From assembly GCA_910584735.1 (NCBI GenBank), contig CAJUBM010000018.1, positions 1 through 31,105 of the forward strand: a stretch of DNA of 31,105 bases, given 5' to 3'. Position 1 is the first letter of the stretch. Every line of letters begins with the position of its first letter. Under the pieces are notes generated by a model. That model had not been told where the DNA came from and searched no databases. It was given only the letters and a program-made list of their open reading frames with translations. Made by a program: the position numbers and the translations under genes. Shown one piece after another: positions 14,795 through 22,222 of the stretch. This stretch comes from an uncultured Muribaculaceae bacterium (GTDB lineage Bacteria; Bacteroidota; Bacteroidia; Bacteroidales; Muribaculaceae).

Positions 14795-16666
14795 TTATTT
14801 TACAAAGACCTTTGTCACCTCATTGCCACGGCGCATGATGTAGATTCCGCCGAGAACGGGGTTGCTGACTTTTACTCCCTGAAGAGTGAAATATTCCACG
14901 GGAACTGTGACGGCATCACAGCCGACACCCTCTATGCTTACCTCCGGTTCGTCTGGCAGGGTGGAGGGATCGAATCCGATTACCTTGTCAAGATGCTCCA
15001 TCTGCTTGTCCGCATAGTTCTTGATTGCCTCACACTCGGCGGCATATGAGCCGAGAGCCACAGGGTTCTGGTGGACGCGCTGCCACAGGATGGGCCATCG
15101 GGTGAAATTGAGCTTCTGTGAGGCATCGAGCAGTTCGGCATATTCGTCGACCTTGGCCTTAAGCCATTCGGCAGACAGGCCGTTGCGGCGCGCCTTGTCC
15201 CAGACGGAGAAAATCTCATCCTTTGTAGAAGGATCTTTGAGGAGAATCCGCTGGGCGAAATAGCGCATACCGTCTGCGGCGGAAGCCGAACCGCAGTCCC
15301 AAAGATATGAGTTGCCGCTGCGCTCATACACATGGTAGACACGTATATCGTTGTCGAAGCCCAGGTCGAAATCCCACACCGGTCCGGTATAGATAACGGG
15401 ATTGCCACGCTTCTTATACATATACGTGCTCCAGTAGGCATCCGTATTGCCGGCCACCTCGTTTACGAGCATATGCTGGATAAAGGATTCGTTGTCGAAC
15501 ATGCTGCGGTAGCCGGTTACAGGGTCCGTGTCCTTCATCTTGTTCTCCAAAGTATTGAAGTAGTCGGTTATATACTGTTTCTGAGCCGGGACTATCTCAT
15601 CGTCCTTGGGCGATTTGATGGTGACCGGTATGCCGTAATGGGCCGAACGGAACCATGAGAGTTCATCAGGGGCATAAGCATCGATTTCGAAGAAATAGCC
15701 GCCTGTGAGAGCCGCCCCTTCGATGTCAGTCGGCTCCATCTCATCGATTTCAAGACGTCCGGGATTCACTTCCACCTGGTCGCAAAGCTGGTAGCAGCCT
15801 TTGTATTCGCCGTTTAGCACCACGTCCACCGGCTGGCAGTAGGGCACCCATGCCATACCGGCCTTACGGGCTATATCGAAAGCCAGCATATTGCGCATCA
15901 ACGTCTTGTCGCCGTAGTTGTTGATAAGAGTCCATTTCTTGGCCTTGGCGGGAGCATCAAGCAGATTCTGCTTCTTATCGAATTTCAGACGCCAGGGCTT
16001 CTTAGGGAACTGGCGGCTGCCGTTTCCACGCTCACGGATGCCGGTCTCGCTTTTTTCGAGAACATCGCTACCGTCTTTGGAGATTATGATTACGGTTGAT
16101 GAAATCTCATGCTCCTTATCGTAGGGAATCTCATCATTGACAGTATTGATAACAACAGTAGGGAGGTTTGTAATCTGCCACAGGCGGGAATCGTCGCCGA
16201 CGCCCTTGTCACCATAGAATTCAAGTTCGGCAAGACTGCAATAACTGTCCGAGGGGCCGACATAGCGCACATAGCGGAATCCGCGCGAGCAGTCCACCTC
16301 GCCATAGTCCATACGCCCGTTACTGCCCGACTCGGTGTTAAGGTAGATGGGGACGGCATCGCTGAAGTCAGCATTGTTGGCGCCCTGGAACATGCCCAGT
16401 ACCACGGACTTGCCGCCGGCACCCGCTGCCGCCATCCAGCCCACCCGGGTTATGACATGGGCCTCTCCTAAGTCAAGACCCACCCAGGCATACGAGGCCT
16501 TGGAGGCGCGGTAGGAGGTAGAGGCATTGCCGTCAAACGCGGCAGGGGCAACATCCTGTGAGATGCCGATAGGTGTACCCGTGAGTTTCTCGGCTGCGTC
16601 CATAGCTACGGGGATGGACGCAATTAACGCAGCCAAAGCGAGCTTTGACAATCGATTTACATTCAT
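14795..16666 (-). CDS. Exported discoidin-like plus CotH-kinase protein
   Basis: A 623-aa exported protein. A signal peptide occupies residues 1-24 (LSKLALAALIASIPVAMDA). A discoidin-like (F5/8 type C) domain follows at about 30-155 (FDGNASTSYRA, VGLDLGEAHVITRVGW). The CotH-kinase domain spans about 165-530: GIRERGNGSRQFPKKPWRLK, MLAFDIARKAGM, and the metal-binding-type motif WDFDLGFDND. In spore formers CotH phosphorylates coat proteins; Bacteroidetes homologues are exported and their targets are unknown. The last 35 residues (YFTLQGVKVSNPVLGGIYIM, then VTKVFVK) match the tails of the amylase and the protein at 30085. That suggests a common sorting or anchoring signal, resembling type IX secretion tails. 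A good promoter lies at 16767-16797. It runs divergently from the peptidase gene at 16942. Confidence 0.9.
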   Translation of the reverse strand: MNVNRLSKLALAALIASIPVAMDAAEKLTGTPIGISQDVAPAAFDGNASTSYRASKASYAWVGLDLGEAHVITRVGWMAAAGAGGKSVVLGMFQGANNADFSDAVPIYLNTESGSNGRMDYGEVDCSRGFRYVRYVGPSDSYCSLAELEFYGDKGVGDDSRLWQITNLPTVVINTVNDEIPYDKEHEISSTVIIISKDGSDVLEKSETGIRERGNGSRQFPKKPWRLKFDKKQNLLDAPAKAKKWTLINNYGDKTLMRNMLAFDIARKAGMAWVPYCQPVDVVLNGEYKGCYQLCDQVEVNPGRLEIDEMEPTDIEGAALTGGYFFEIDAYAPDELSWFRSAHYGIPVTIKSPKDDEIVPAQKQYITDYFNTLENKMKDTDPVTGYRSMFDNESFIQHMLVNEVAGNTDAYWSTYMYKKRGNPVIYTGPVWDFDLGFDNDIRVYHVYERSGNSYLWDCGSASAADGMRYFAQRILLKDPSTKDEIFSVWDKARRNGLSAEWLKAKVDEYAELLDASQKLNFTRWPILWQRVHQNPVALGSYAAECEAIKNYADKQMEHLDKVIGFDPSTLPDEPEVSIEGVGCDAVTVPVEYFTLQGVKVSNPVLGGIYIMRRGNEVTKVFVK

Positions 16667-16766
16667 AACGTGATGTGGGGAATTTTGGATTGACCGAAGT
16701 CATCCTTACTAATGTTAAACATACAAAATGCAATAAGGCGGAAAGCCATACCGACTTTCCAAAGGC

Positions 16767-16797
16767 CAAAGTTACAGAATATATTTCATAGCTGAAA
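16767..16797 (-). promoter_or_regulatory. Promoter of the CotH-domain gene
   Basis: On the minus strand, TTTC (16797-16794) is followed by 19 nt and TAACTTTG (16774-16767), an excellent match to the Bacteroidetes consensus. The leader to ATG 16666 is about 95 nt. Confidence 0.65.
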
Positions 16798-16886
16798 GTT
16801 TTTCACCCCATTTTACCGCACACATAATCTTCTTAACTAAATTAAATCCGATACGCGGCATTATTTTTCGGAATTATGGGGCGGAT

Positions 16887-16919
16887 TTTGCGCGTTTAAG
16901 CAGAATTTGTGTAACTTTG
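16887..16919 (+). promoter_or_regulatory. Promoter of the M28-SufE gene
   Basis: TTTG at 16887-16890 is followed by 21 nt and TAACTTTG at 16912-16919. The ATG lies 22 bp downstream at 16942. It is divergent from the promoter at 16767. Confidence 0.7.
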
Positions 16920-16941
16920 CGCATATACATGTGTTACAAGG

Positions 16942-18399
16942 ATGAAGAGGCCCCTATACATATTCATCATAACTGCCGCGCTGTGTGCCTGTTCCGGCAA
17001 GAAACAGCAGGGCGCCGATGCCATGCAGCCACTGACAGAGGAGGTGTCGGTGCAGGCGCCGGTGAGCGCCGATGCCGATTCGCTCTACGCCTTGGTCGAG
17101 GCGCAGACACGCCTGGGGCCGCGCATACCCGGAAGCGCCGCGCATACCGCCTGCCGCGAGCTTATAACCTCGCGTCTGCAAGGCTACGGAGCCGACACGG
17201 TGATGGTGCAGCAGGCACCGGTGACCACGTTCGACGGCTCGCGCCATACGGCCTACAACATCATGGGGCGTTTCAACGCCCCAGCCGACGACCGGGTGCT
17301 GCTCTTAGCCCACTACGACACACGCCCCTGGGCCGACCGCGACCCCGACGAGGCAAACCGCAAAAAGCCGATTGACGGCGCCAACGACGGCGCATCGGGT
17401 GTGGCCGCGCTCCTGGAGATTGCCCGCGTGGCAGGCAGGCAGCTACCTGAAGACATGGGTATCGACCTTCTGTTCATCGACATGGAGGACTCAGGCACCC
17501 CCGCCGATGCGGAGACAGCCGACTCGGAGGACTCCTGGGCTTTGGGAGCGCAGCAATGGGTGAAGGATATGCCTTACACACAGGAGAACCGTCCGCGCTA
17601 CGCCATACTGCTCGACATGGTAGGGGGGCGCGACGCCCGCTTCCATCGCGAATATTTCTCGCAGCGCGATGCCCGCACCGTGGTGGACCGCATATGGAGC
17701 ATAGCTCATTTATCGGGACTTGGCGACCGCTTCCCCAACTCCGTAGGGGGTGCCATCGTGGACGACCATCTGCACATAAACAGCGCCGGCATACCCTGCG
17801 TGGACATCATAGAGAACTCCAATCCGCAGACAGGCTCGTTCAACCCCACCTGGCACACGATGGCCGACAACCTGTCGAACATCGACCGCCGCACATTGGC
17901 CGATGTTACCCAAGTGGTGCTCAACACGATATATCCAACCGACAAACAGCATACAGCAATGACTATAAACGACAAGCAAGACGAGATAATCGAAGAATTT
18001 GCCAGCCTTGACGACTGGATGGATCGCTACGGCATGATTATCGACATGGGGAACACCCTCCCCCCCATCGCCGAGAAATTCAAGACACCGGAACATCTCA
18101 TCGAGGGGTGCCAAAGCCGCGTATGGCTCAATGCCGAACTCACCCCGGATGGGAAAGTGGACTTCACCGCCGATTCCGACGCCATAATAGTGAAAGGGAT
18201 AATCTCGATGCTCGTGGACGTGCTTTCCGGCCACACCCCGCAGGAGATACTCGATGCCGACCTCTATTTCATAGACCGCGTGGGCCTGTCGGAACATCTC
18301 TCCCCCACCCGCTCCAACGGCCTGGCGGCAATGGTGAAGCAGATGCGCCTCTACGCCCTGGCCTTCAAAGCAAAGCTTGACGGAACCGCAGGCAACTGA
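16942..18399 (+). CDS. M28 peptidase (glutaminyl-cyclase-like) lipoprotein fused to SufE
   Basis: One 485-aa frame carries two proteins that are normally separate. Residues 1-20 form a lipoprotein-type signal (FIITAALCACSGKK). Residues about 45-335 are an M28 metallopeptidase/glutaminyl-peptide cyclotransferase domain with zinc ligands in LLLAHYDTRPW (His124), IDGANDGASG, IDMEDSG and NPTWHTMADN. Residues 340-485 are a complete SufE, beginning MTINDKQDEIIEEFASLDDW and containing EGCQSRVWL, whose Cys390 is Cys51 when counted from Met340. The hallmark HLSPTRSNGLAAMVKQMR is also present. SufE takes sulfur from the desulfurase SufS for Fe-S assembly in the cytosol, so fusion to an exported lipoprotein is paradoxical. 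ATG 17959, at the junction, could give a separate SufE by internal initiation. Loss of a stop codon, an assembly error or a genuine fusion are all possible. No other suf gene is in the window. Confidence 0.9.
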   Translation: MKRPLYIFIITAALCACSGKKQQGADAMQPLTEEVSVQAPVSADADSLYALVEAQTRLGPRIPGSAAHTACRELITSRLQGYGADTVMVQQAPVTTFDGSRHTAYNIMGRFNAPADDRVLLLAHYDTRPWADRDPDEANRKKPIDGANDGASGVAALLEIARVAGRQLPEDMGIDLLFIDMEDSGTPADAETADSEDSWALGAQQWVKDMPYTQENRPRYAILLDMVGGRDARFHREYFSQRDARTVVDRIWSIAHLSGLGDRFPNSVGGAIVDDHLHINSAGIPCVDIIENSNPQTGSFNPTWHTMADNLSNIDRRTLADVTQVVLNTIYPTDKQHTAMTINDKQDEIIEEFASLDDWMDRYGMIIDMGNTLPPIAEKFKTPEHLIEGCQSRVWLNAELTPDGKVDFTADSDAIIVKGIISMLVDVLSGHTPQEILDADLYFIDRVGLSEHLSPTRSNGLAAMVKQMRLYALAFKAKLDGTAGN

Positions 18400-18470
18400 C
18401 CCTACGGAAGGTGCCGCACCGACCCCAACACCCGCAAACACGAAATCTTATAACCCAAATCTATTACCCG

Positions 18471-19994
18471 ATGTTCAAAAATCACCCTAAGGGGCTTATC
18501 CCCGCCGCCCTCTCCAACATGGGCGAGCGCTTCGGCTACTACATCATGAACGCCGTGCTGGTGCTGTTCCTATGCTCCAAGTTCGGCCTTCAGGAGGAGG
18601 AGAGTACGCTGATTTATTCGTTTTTCTACGCCGGCATCTACGTGCTGAGCCTCGTGGGCGGCGTTATCGCCGACAAGACACAGAACTACAAGGGCACCAT
18701 CATATGGGGCCTCGTGGTTATGACCCTCGGCTATGTGGCCCTCTCCATCCCCATCCTGTCAACAGCCGAGAACAAGACGTGGCTGCTTACGATGACATGC
18801 GTGGCCCTCTTCTTCATCGCCTTCGGTAACGGCCTTTTCAAAGGCAACCTCCAGGCTATCGTGGGACAGCTTTACGACAATCCCCGCTACGCCGCCCAGC
18901 GCGACTCCGGCTTCCAGATTTTCTACGTGTTCATCAACATCGGCGGCCTCATAGCCCCGTTCGTGGCCCCTATGCTGCGCAGCTGGTGGCTCGACGTACA
19001 CCAGATGGCCTATAACGCCGACCTCCCCGCCCTGTGCCATAAATACCTGTCGGCCACCGACTCCATGACCTCCGAGAACATGAACAACCTCTACGCCCTC
19101 ATCACAGCCGCAGGCGGTAACGCCGCAGGCGACATACAGGCGTTCTGCTCGAAATATCTCGAAGTGTTCAACACCGGCGTACACTACTCGTTCATAGCCT
19201 CCGTTGCCGCCATGGCCATCTCACTGGCCATCTTCCTGGCAACGAAGAAAGGCCTCCCCACCCCGGGCAAGAAAGACAAAGCCGAGACCGTCAACTACAC
19301 CGCCGAAGAGAAACGCGCCATGGCAAAAGAAATCAAGCAGCGCATGTACGCCCTCTTTGCCGTGCTCGGCATCGTGATATTCTTCTGGTTCTCCTTCCAC
19401 CAGAACGGCACATCGCTGTCGCTCTTCGCCCGCGACTTCGTGCAGACCGACACCATCGCCCCCGAGATATGGCAGGCCGTGAACCCGTTCTTCGTAATCG
19501 TGCTCACCCCCCTGGTGATGCTCCTGTTCTCCTCTCTGAGCAAACGCGGACGCGAAATCTCCACACCTAAGAAAATCGCCATCGGTATGGGTCTGGCCGG
19601 TATAGCCTACCTCTTCCTGGCAATCTTCTCATACATCGAAGGCTACCCCTCGGGTACAGACTTCCGCGAAATGGCGAACGCCGCCAAAGAGGGTATGAAG
19701 GCAGGCCCATGGGTGCTGATAGCCCTCTACTTCTTCCTTACCGTGGCCGAGCTGTTCATCTCGCCGCTGGGACTGTCGTTCGTATCGAAAGTCGCTCCCA
19801 AACACCTGCAAGGTCTCTGCCAAGGCCTGTGGCTCGGTGCCACCGCCGTGGGCAACCTGCTGCTGTGGATCGGCCCGCTGATGTACAACAAATGGCCCAT
19901 CTGGGAAGCCTGGGGCGTGTTCTTCGCCGTCTGCCTCATCTCCATGGCCGTAATGTTCGGCATGGTGAAGTGGCTTGAACGCGTAACACGGTAA
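18471..19994 (+). CDS. POT/PTR-family proton-coupled peptide transporter
   Basis: A 507-aa inner-membrane protein of the major facilitator superfamily that imports di- and tripeptides with protons. I start at ATG 18471 (MFKNHPKGLIPAALSNMGER); an upstream in-frame ATG at 18411 adds a non-hydrophobic leader unlike the family. The signature of the first helix is NMGERFGYYIMNAVLVLFL, where Asn stands in the first Glu position of ExxER. The PTR2-type signature is FQIFYVFINIGGLIAPFVAP. About twelve or more hydrophobic segments are visible, with a long periplasmic or cytoplasmic insert at residues about 180-235. It follows the peptidase-SufE gene by 71 bp in the same direction, which suits a peptide-scavenging operon: an exported peptidase, then a peptide importer. 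A 12-bp-stem hairpin follows at 20012. Confidence 0.92.
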   Translation: MFKNHPKGLIPAALSNMGERFGYYIMNAVLVLFLCSKFGLQEEESTLIYSFFYAGIYVLSLVGGVIADKTQNYKGTIIWGLVVMTLGYVALSIPILSTAENKTWLLTMTCVALFFIAFGNGLFKGNLQAIVGQLYDNPRYAAQRDSGFQIFYVFINIGGLIAPFVAPMLRSWWLDVHQMAYNADLPALCHKYLSATDSMTSENMNNLYALITAAGGNAAGDIQAFCSKYLEVFNTGVHYSFIASVAAMAISLAIFLATKKGLPTPGKKDKAETVNYTAEEKRAMAKEIKQRMYALFAVLGIVIFFWFSFHQNGTSLSLFARDFVQTDTIAPEIWQAVNPFFVIVLTPLVMLLFSSLSKRGREISTPKKIAIGMGLAGIAYLFLAIFSYIEGYPSGTDFREMANAAKEGMKAGPWVLIALYFFLTVAELFISPLGLSFVSKVAPKHLQGLCQGLWLGATAVGNLLLWIGPLMYNKWPIWEAWGVFFAVCLISMAVMFGMVKWLERVTR

Positions 19995-20011
19995 CATAAA
20001 AAATCCATCCA

Positions 20012-20056
20012 CGGCCACTGCCGGTCCCGCACAGGATTCGGCAGTGGCCGATATTT
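20012..20056 (+). terminator. Hairpin terminator after the peptide transporter
   Basis: CGGCCACTGCCG at 20012-20023 pairs perfectly with CGGCAGTGGCCG at 20039-20050 around a 15-nt loop. ATATTT follows, a weak T tract. The next gene starts 13 nt later, so it could act as partial attenuation rather than full termination. Confidence 0.65.
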
Positions 20057-20068
20057 AACAATCATACA

Positions 20069-20998
20069 TTGGCAAAGAACCTGCTCAACCGGTATATATG
20101 GCTGGTGGACACCATCCGCCGCCACGGACGCATCACCCGGCGCGACCTCGACGAGTGCTGGGAGCGCTCACCCTACTCCTCCGGGGAAAAGGGGATACCG
20201 CGCCGCACGTTCTACAACTACCGCCTGGCCGTGGAGGAACTGTTCTCCATAACCATAGCCTGCGACCCTGCCACTTACGAATACTATATCAGCGATGACG
20301 AGGGGGGCGGCAGCCGCATCACCGACTGGCTCCTTGACGCCTCGGCCACGTCGAACGTGCTGCAAGGCTCACGCGACGTGGCATCGCGGATAATGCTTGA
20401 GAACATCCCCTCGGCCCGCGAGTACCTCGCCCCTATCATCGAGGCCGTGCGCTTCAACCACCCCCTGCGGTTCGACTACCACCCCTACACCCGCGTAAAT
20501 CCCACTCGCGGCGTGGAGTTGGAACCATACTTCCTGCGCATATTCCGCCAGCTATGGTACGTCACAGGGCGCAACTGCGCCGATGGCAAGGTCAAGACCT
20601 ACTCGCTCGACCGCATATCGAACCTACGCGTACTCACCTCCACATTCTCCCCTCCCCCCGGCCAGACCGACCCCGAGGAATACTTTGCCGACTCGTTCGG
20701 CATAATGGTGACACGCGGAGAGCCACGCGAGGTACGCCTGCGTGTTGAATCCCGCCAGGCAAAATACTTCCGGGCGCTCCCCCTCCATCCCTCGCAACGC
20801 GAGGAGATAGGTGACGAATACTCCATATTTACCTACCGCCTGTTGCTGACCTCCGACTTCGTGGCAGAGATACTGAGCCACGGCTCCGCCGTTACAGTCC
20901 TACAGCCACGCGAACTACGCACCATGGTAACCGCCTCACTGCGCAACACCCTGGCAAACTATTCCGACACCGACCCGGAATCCACCCCCACCGACTAA
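20069..20998 (+). CDS. WYL-domain transcriptional regulator
   Basis: A 309-aa regulator. An N-terminal helix-turn-helix-like region (residues 1-60, NRYIWLVDTIRRHGRITRRD and GIPRRTFYNYRLAVEELF) precedes a WYL domain (about 120-210, with RQLWYVTGRNCADGKVKTYS and LDRISNLRVL). A C-terminal WCX-type domain (about 225-295, VRLRVESRQAKYFRALPLHP) completes it. WYL regulators bind DNA and often sense ligands or nucleic acids; several control stress or defence genes. No ATG fits; the best start is TTG 20069, 13 nt after the preceding hairpin. The target is unknown. It is oriented like the transporter gene upstream. Its stop codon is directly abutted by copy 4 of the dispersed repeat. Confidence 0.85.
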   Translation: MAKNLLNRYIWLVDTIRRHGRITRRDLDECWERSPYSSGEKGIPRRTFYNYRLAVEELFSITIACDPATYEYYISDDEGGGSRITDWLLDASATSNVLQGSRDVASRIMLENIPSAREYLAPIIEAVRFNHPLRFDYHPYTRVNPTRGVELEPYFLRIFRQLWYVTGRNCADGKVKTYSLDRISNLRVLTSTFSPPPGQTDPEEYFADSFGIMVTRGEPREVRLRVESRQAKYFRALPLHPSQREEIGDEYSIFTYRLLLTSDFVAEILSHGSAVTVLQPRELRTMVTASLRNTLANYSDTDPESTPTD

Positions 20999-20999
20999 G

Positions 21000-21130
21000 G
21001 TAACTTATAGTGGCGCCGGACCTCCGGGACGGCAGGCCACCCGAAGAACGAAAGCCGAGGTTTGTGTGGTAATTTACGGCTCCGCCTTTTCGGGTGGCCT
21101 GCCGTCCCGGAGGTCCGGCGCCACTATAAA
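21000..21130 (+). repeat. Dispersed inverted-repeat element, copy 4
   Basis: It starts 2 nt after the stop codon of the WYL gene with GTAACTTATAGTGG and ends CCACTATAAA. The arms at 21007-21042 and about 21091-21126 are mutual reverse complements. The loop reads GAAGAACGAAAGCCGAGG, then GGTAATTTACGGCTCCGCCT. The loop GAAGAACGAAAGCCG is shared with copy 1 but differs from copies 2 and 3 (ACAAAGGC), which suggests two sub-families. Confidence 0.92.
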
Positions 21131-21201
21131 AGCACAGAGAGCAAAATAAAGTCTAATATATCATACTATTGCCATTCACGACCAATTCAATCACAAAAAA
21201 C

Positions 21202-21235
21202 GTGTCAAAAGTATAATTTATTGTACTTTTGACAC
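21202..21235. promoter_or_regulatory. Operator: 12-bp perfect inverted repeat upstream of hipB
   Basis: GTGTCAAAAGTA at 21202-21213 and TACTTTTGACAC at 21224-21235 form a perfect inverted repeat with a 10-nt spacer. It lies over or just upstream of the hipB promoter. HipB-type antitoxins bind such palindromes as dimers and repress their own operon, so this is the probable autoregulatory site. Confidence 0.75.
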
Positions 21236-21266
21236 TTGACAGCATCAAGAAATATTCGTATTTTTG
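21236..21266 (+). promoter_or_regulatory. Promoter of the hip module
   Basis: TATTTTTG at 21259-21266 fits the Bacteroidetes -7 box. TTGA at 21236-21239 lies about 20 nt upstream as an imperfect -33 box, adjoining the operator palindrome. ATG 21291 of hipB is 24 nt downstream. Confidence 0.55.
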
Positions 21267-21290
21267 CACAGAAGTTTATTATGTCAGACC

Positions 21291-21488
21291 ATGGAACTGA
21301 AAGATATAATGAAACAGCGCCGGATAACATTGTCTCTCACCCAACAGGATCTTGCAGAAATGGCACAGGTCGGGCTTGCCACCAAGGATATAGAGCGTGG
21401 CAAGGGTAATCCTGCACTCAACACTGTCAATAAAATCCTGAACGTTCTCGGCATTGAAATTGAATACCGTATAAGGCATACCGTATGA
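21291..21488 (+). CDS. hipB: HipB-like antitoxin, XRE family
   Basis: A 65-aa DNA-binding protein beginning MELKDIMKQRRITLSLTQQD. The Cro/C1-type helix-turn-helix covers residues about 6-60 (LTQQDLAEMAQVGLATKDIE, then GNPALNTVNKILNVLG). I chose ATG 21291 because the ORF upstream to 21264 overlaps the -7 box. It represses its own operon through the palindrome at 21202 and, in intact systems, holds the HipA-type kinase inactive. Its stop overlaps the start of the next gene by 4 bp (ATGA), indicating translational coupling. Confidence 0.85.
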   Translation: MELKDIMKQRRITLSLTQQDLAEMAQVGLATKDIERGKGNPALNTVNKILNVLGIEIEYRIRHTV

Positions 21489-21805
21489 GACAACTCGCAG
21501 TTTACTTTAATGACACGAAAGCCGGAATCCTGACCGAGCAGAATCCCGGCATCGGATATTCCTTTCAATATACCGAGGAATACCTAAATGCTGACATGCC
21601 ACCGATTTCAGTAACATTACCCAAGCAAGCCGCTGCTTATAATTCAGAGCACCTTTTCCCATTCTTTTCAAATATGCTTCCGGAAGGAGCCAACCGTCGT
21701 GTTATCTGCCGTTCCCTTAGAATCGACGAGAATGACTTTTTCGGATTGCTCGAAGCAATGGCTGACAAAGATTTTATAGGGGCTGTAAGCATCAGAAAAC
21801 AATGA
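21485..21805 (+). CDS. HipA N-terminal domain protein (HipS-like)
   Basis: A 106-aa protein corresponding to the N-terminal subdomain of HipA (MRQLAVYFNDTKAGILTEQN, YSFQYTEEYL, PPISVTLPKQ, HLFPFFSNMLPEG). In three-part HipBST modules this subdomain is a separate protein, HipS, which neutralises the kinase HipT. Many Bacteroidetes have the same split. The gene overlaps hipB by 4 bp at its start and the following kinase remnant by 4 bp at its end. The gene itself appears intact. With the kinase gutted, its antitoxin role would be idle unless it acts on another HipT. Confidence 0.85.
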   Translation: MRQLAVYFNDTKAGILTEQNPGIGYSFQYTEEYLNADMPPISVTLPKQAAAYNSEHLFPFFSNMLPEGANRRVICRSLRIDENDFFGLLEAMADKDFIGAVSIRKQ

Positions 21806-22176
21806 TTGATATAAGAGTTTGCCCTTCTTCCCTTCAGAAAGAATTCATCACATATAGTCCCAAGGCAGCTAAATCCCTATTTGGAGTAGCTAAGGTCAAC
21901 CCTATACTCGGTCTTGACAGAGGACTGTCGCCTGACATCGAAAAAAGTGACGTGATGGAACGAACCGGCCATCCATGTCGCCTTGATTTTGAGCTATTCG
22001 GCATTAAGATTGGTCTGGTAAAGAAACGCATAGATAAAATCCTTGACAAATATACCGTATTCCCTGAAGAAGCGAGACAACTTGTTGACCGGAGTTTTCT
22101 ATCCGGGAAGATGAAACGCAATTATGTCCGTGTCGTCAACGAGCGGATAAGCCGATTCATCAGAGAATCAGAATAA
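21802..22176 (+). pseudogene. HipT/HipA kinase remnant with internal deletion
   Basis: The 124-aa frame joins the two ends of a HipT-type serine/threonine kinase. The beginning (MIDIRVCPSSLQKEFITYSP, then KAAKSLFG) matches what I remember of the start of these proteins. The end (GHPCRLDFELFGIKIGLVKK, then FLSGKMKRNYVRVVNERISR) matches their C terminus. The roughly 190-200 residues between are absent: the SGVQ.K activation loop, the ATP-binding Lys region, the catalytic NGDxHxxNF-type motif and the metal-binding DL. The frame is uninterrupted, so a short protein could be made, but it cannot be a kinase. It overlaps the HipS-like gene by 4 bp. The deletion size is an estimate from usual family length (about 310 aa). 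Confidence 0.8.
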
Positions 22177-22222
22177 CAAGGTTTATTTGAAATATTCTGA
22201 AGTAGCACCTCATTACAATATA

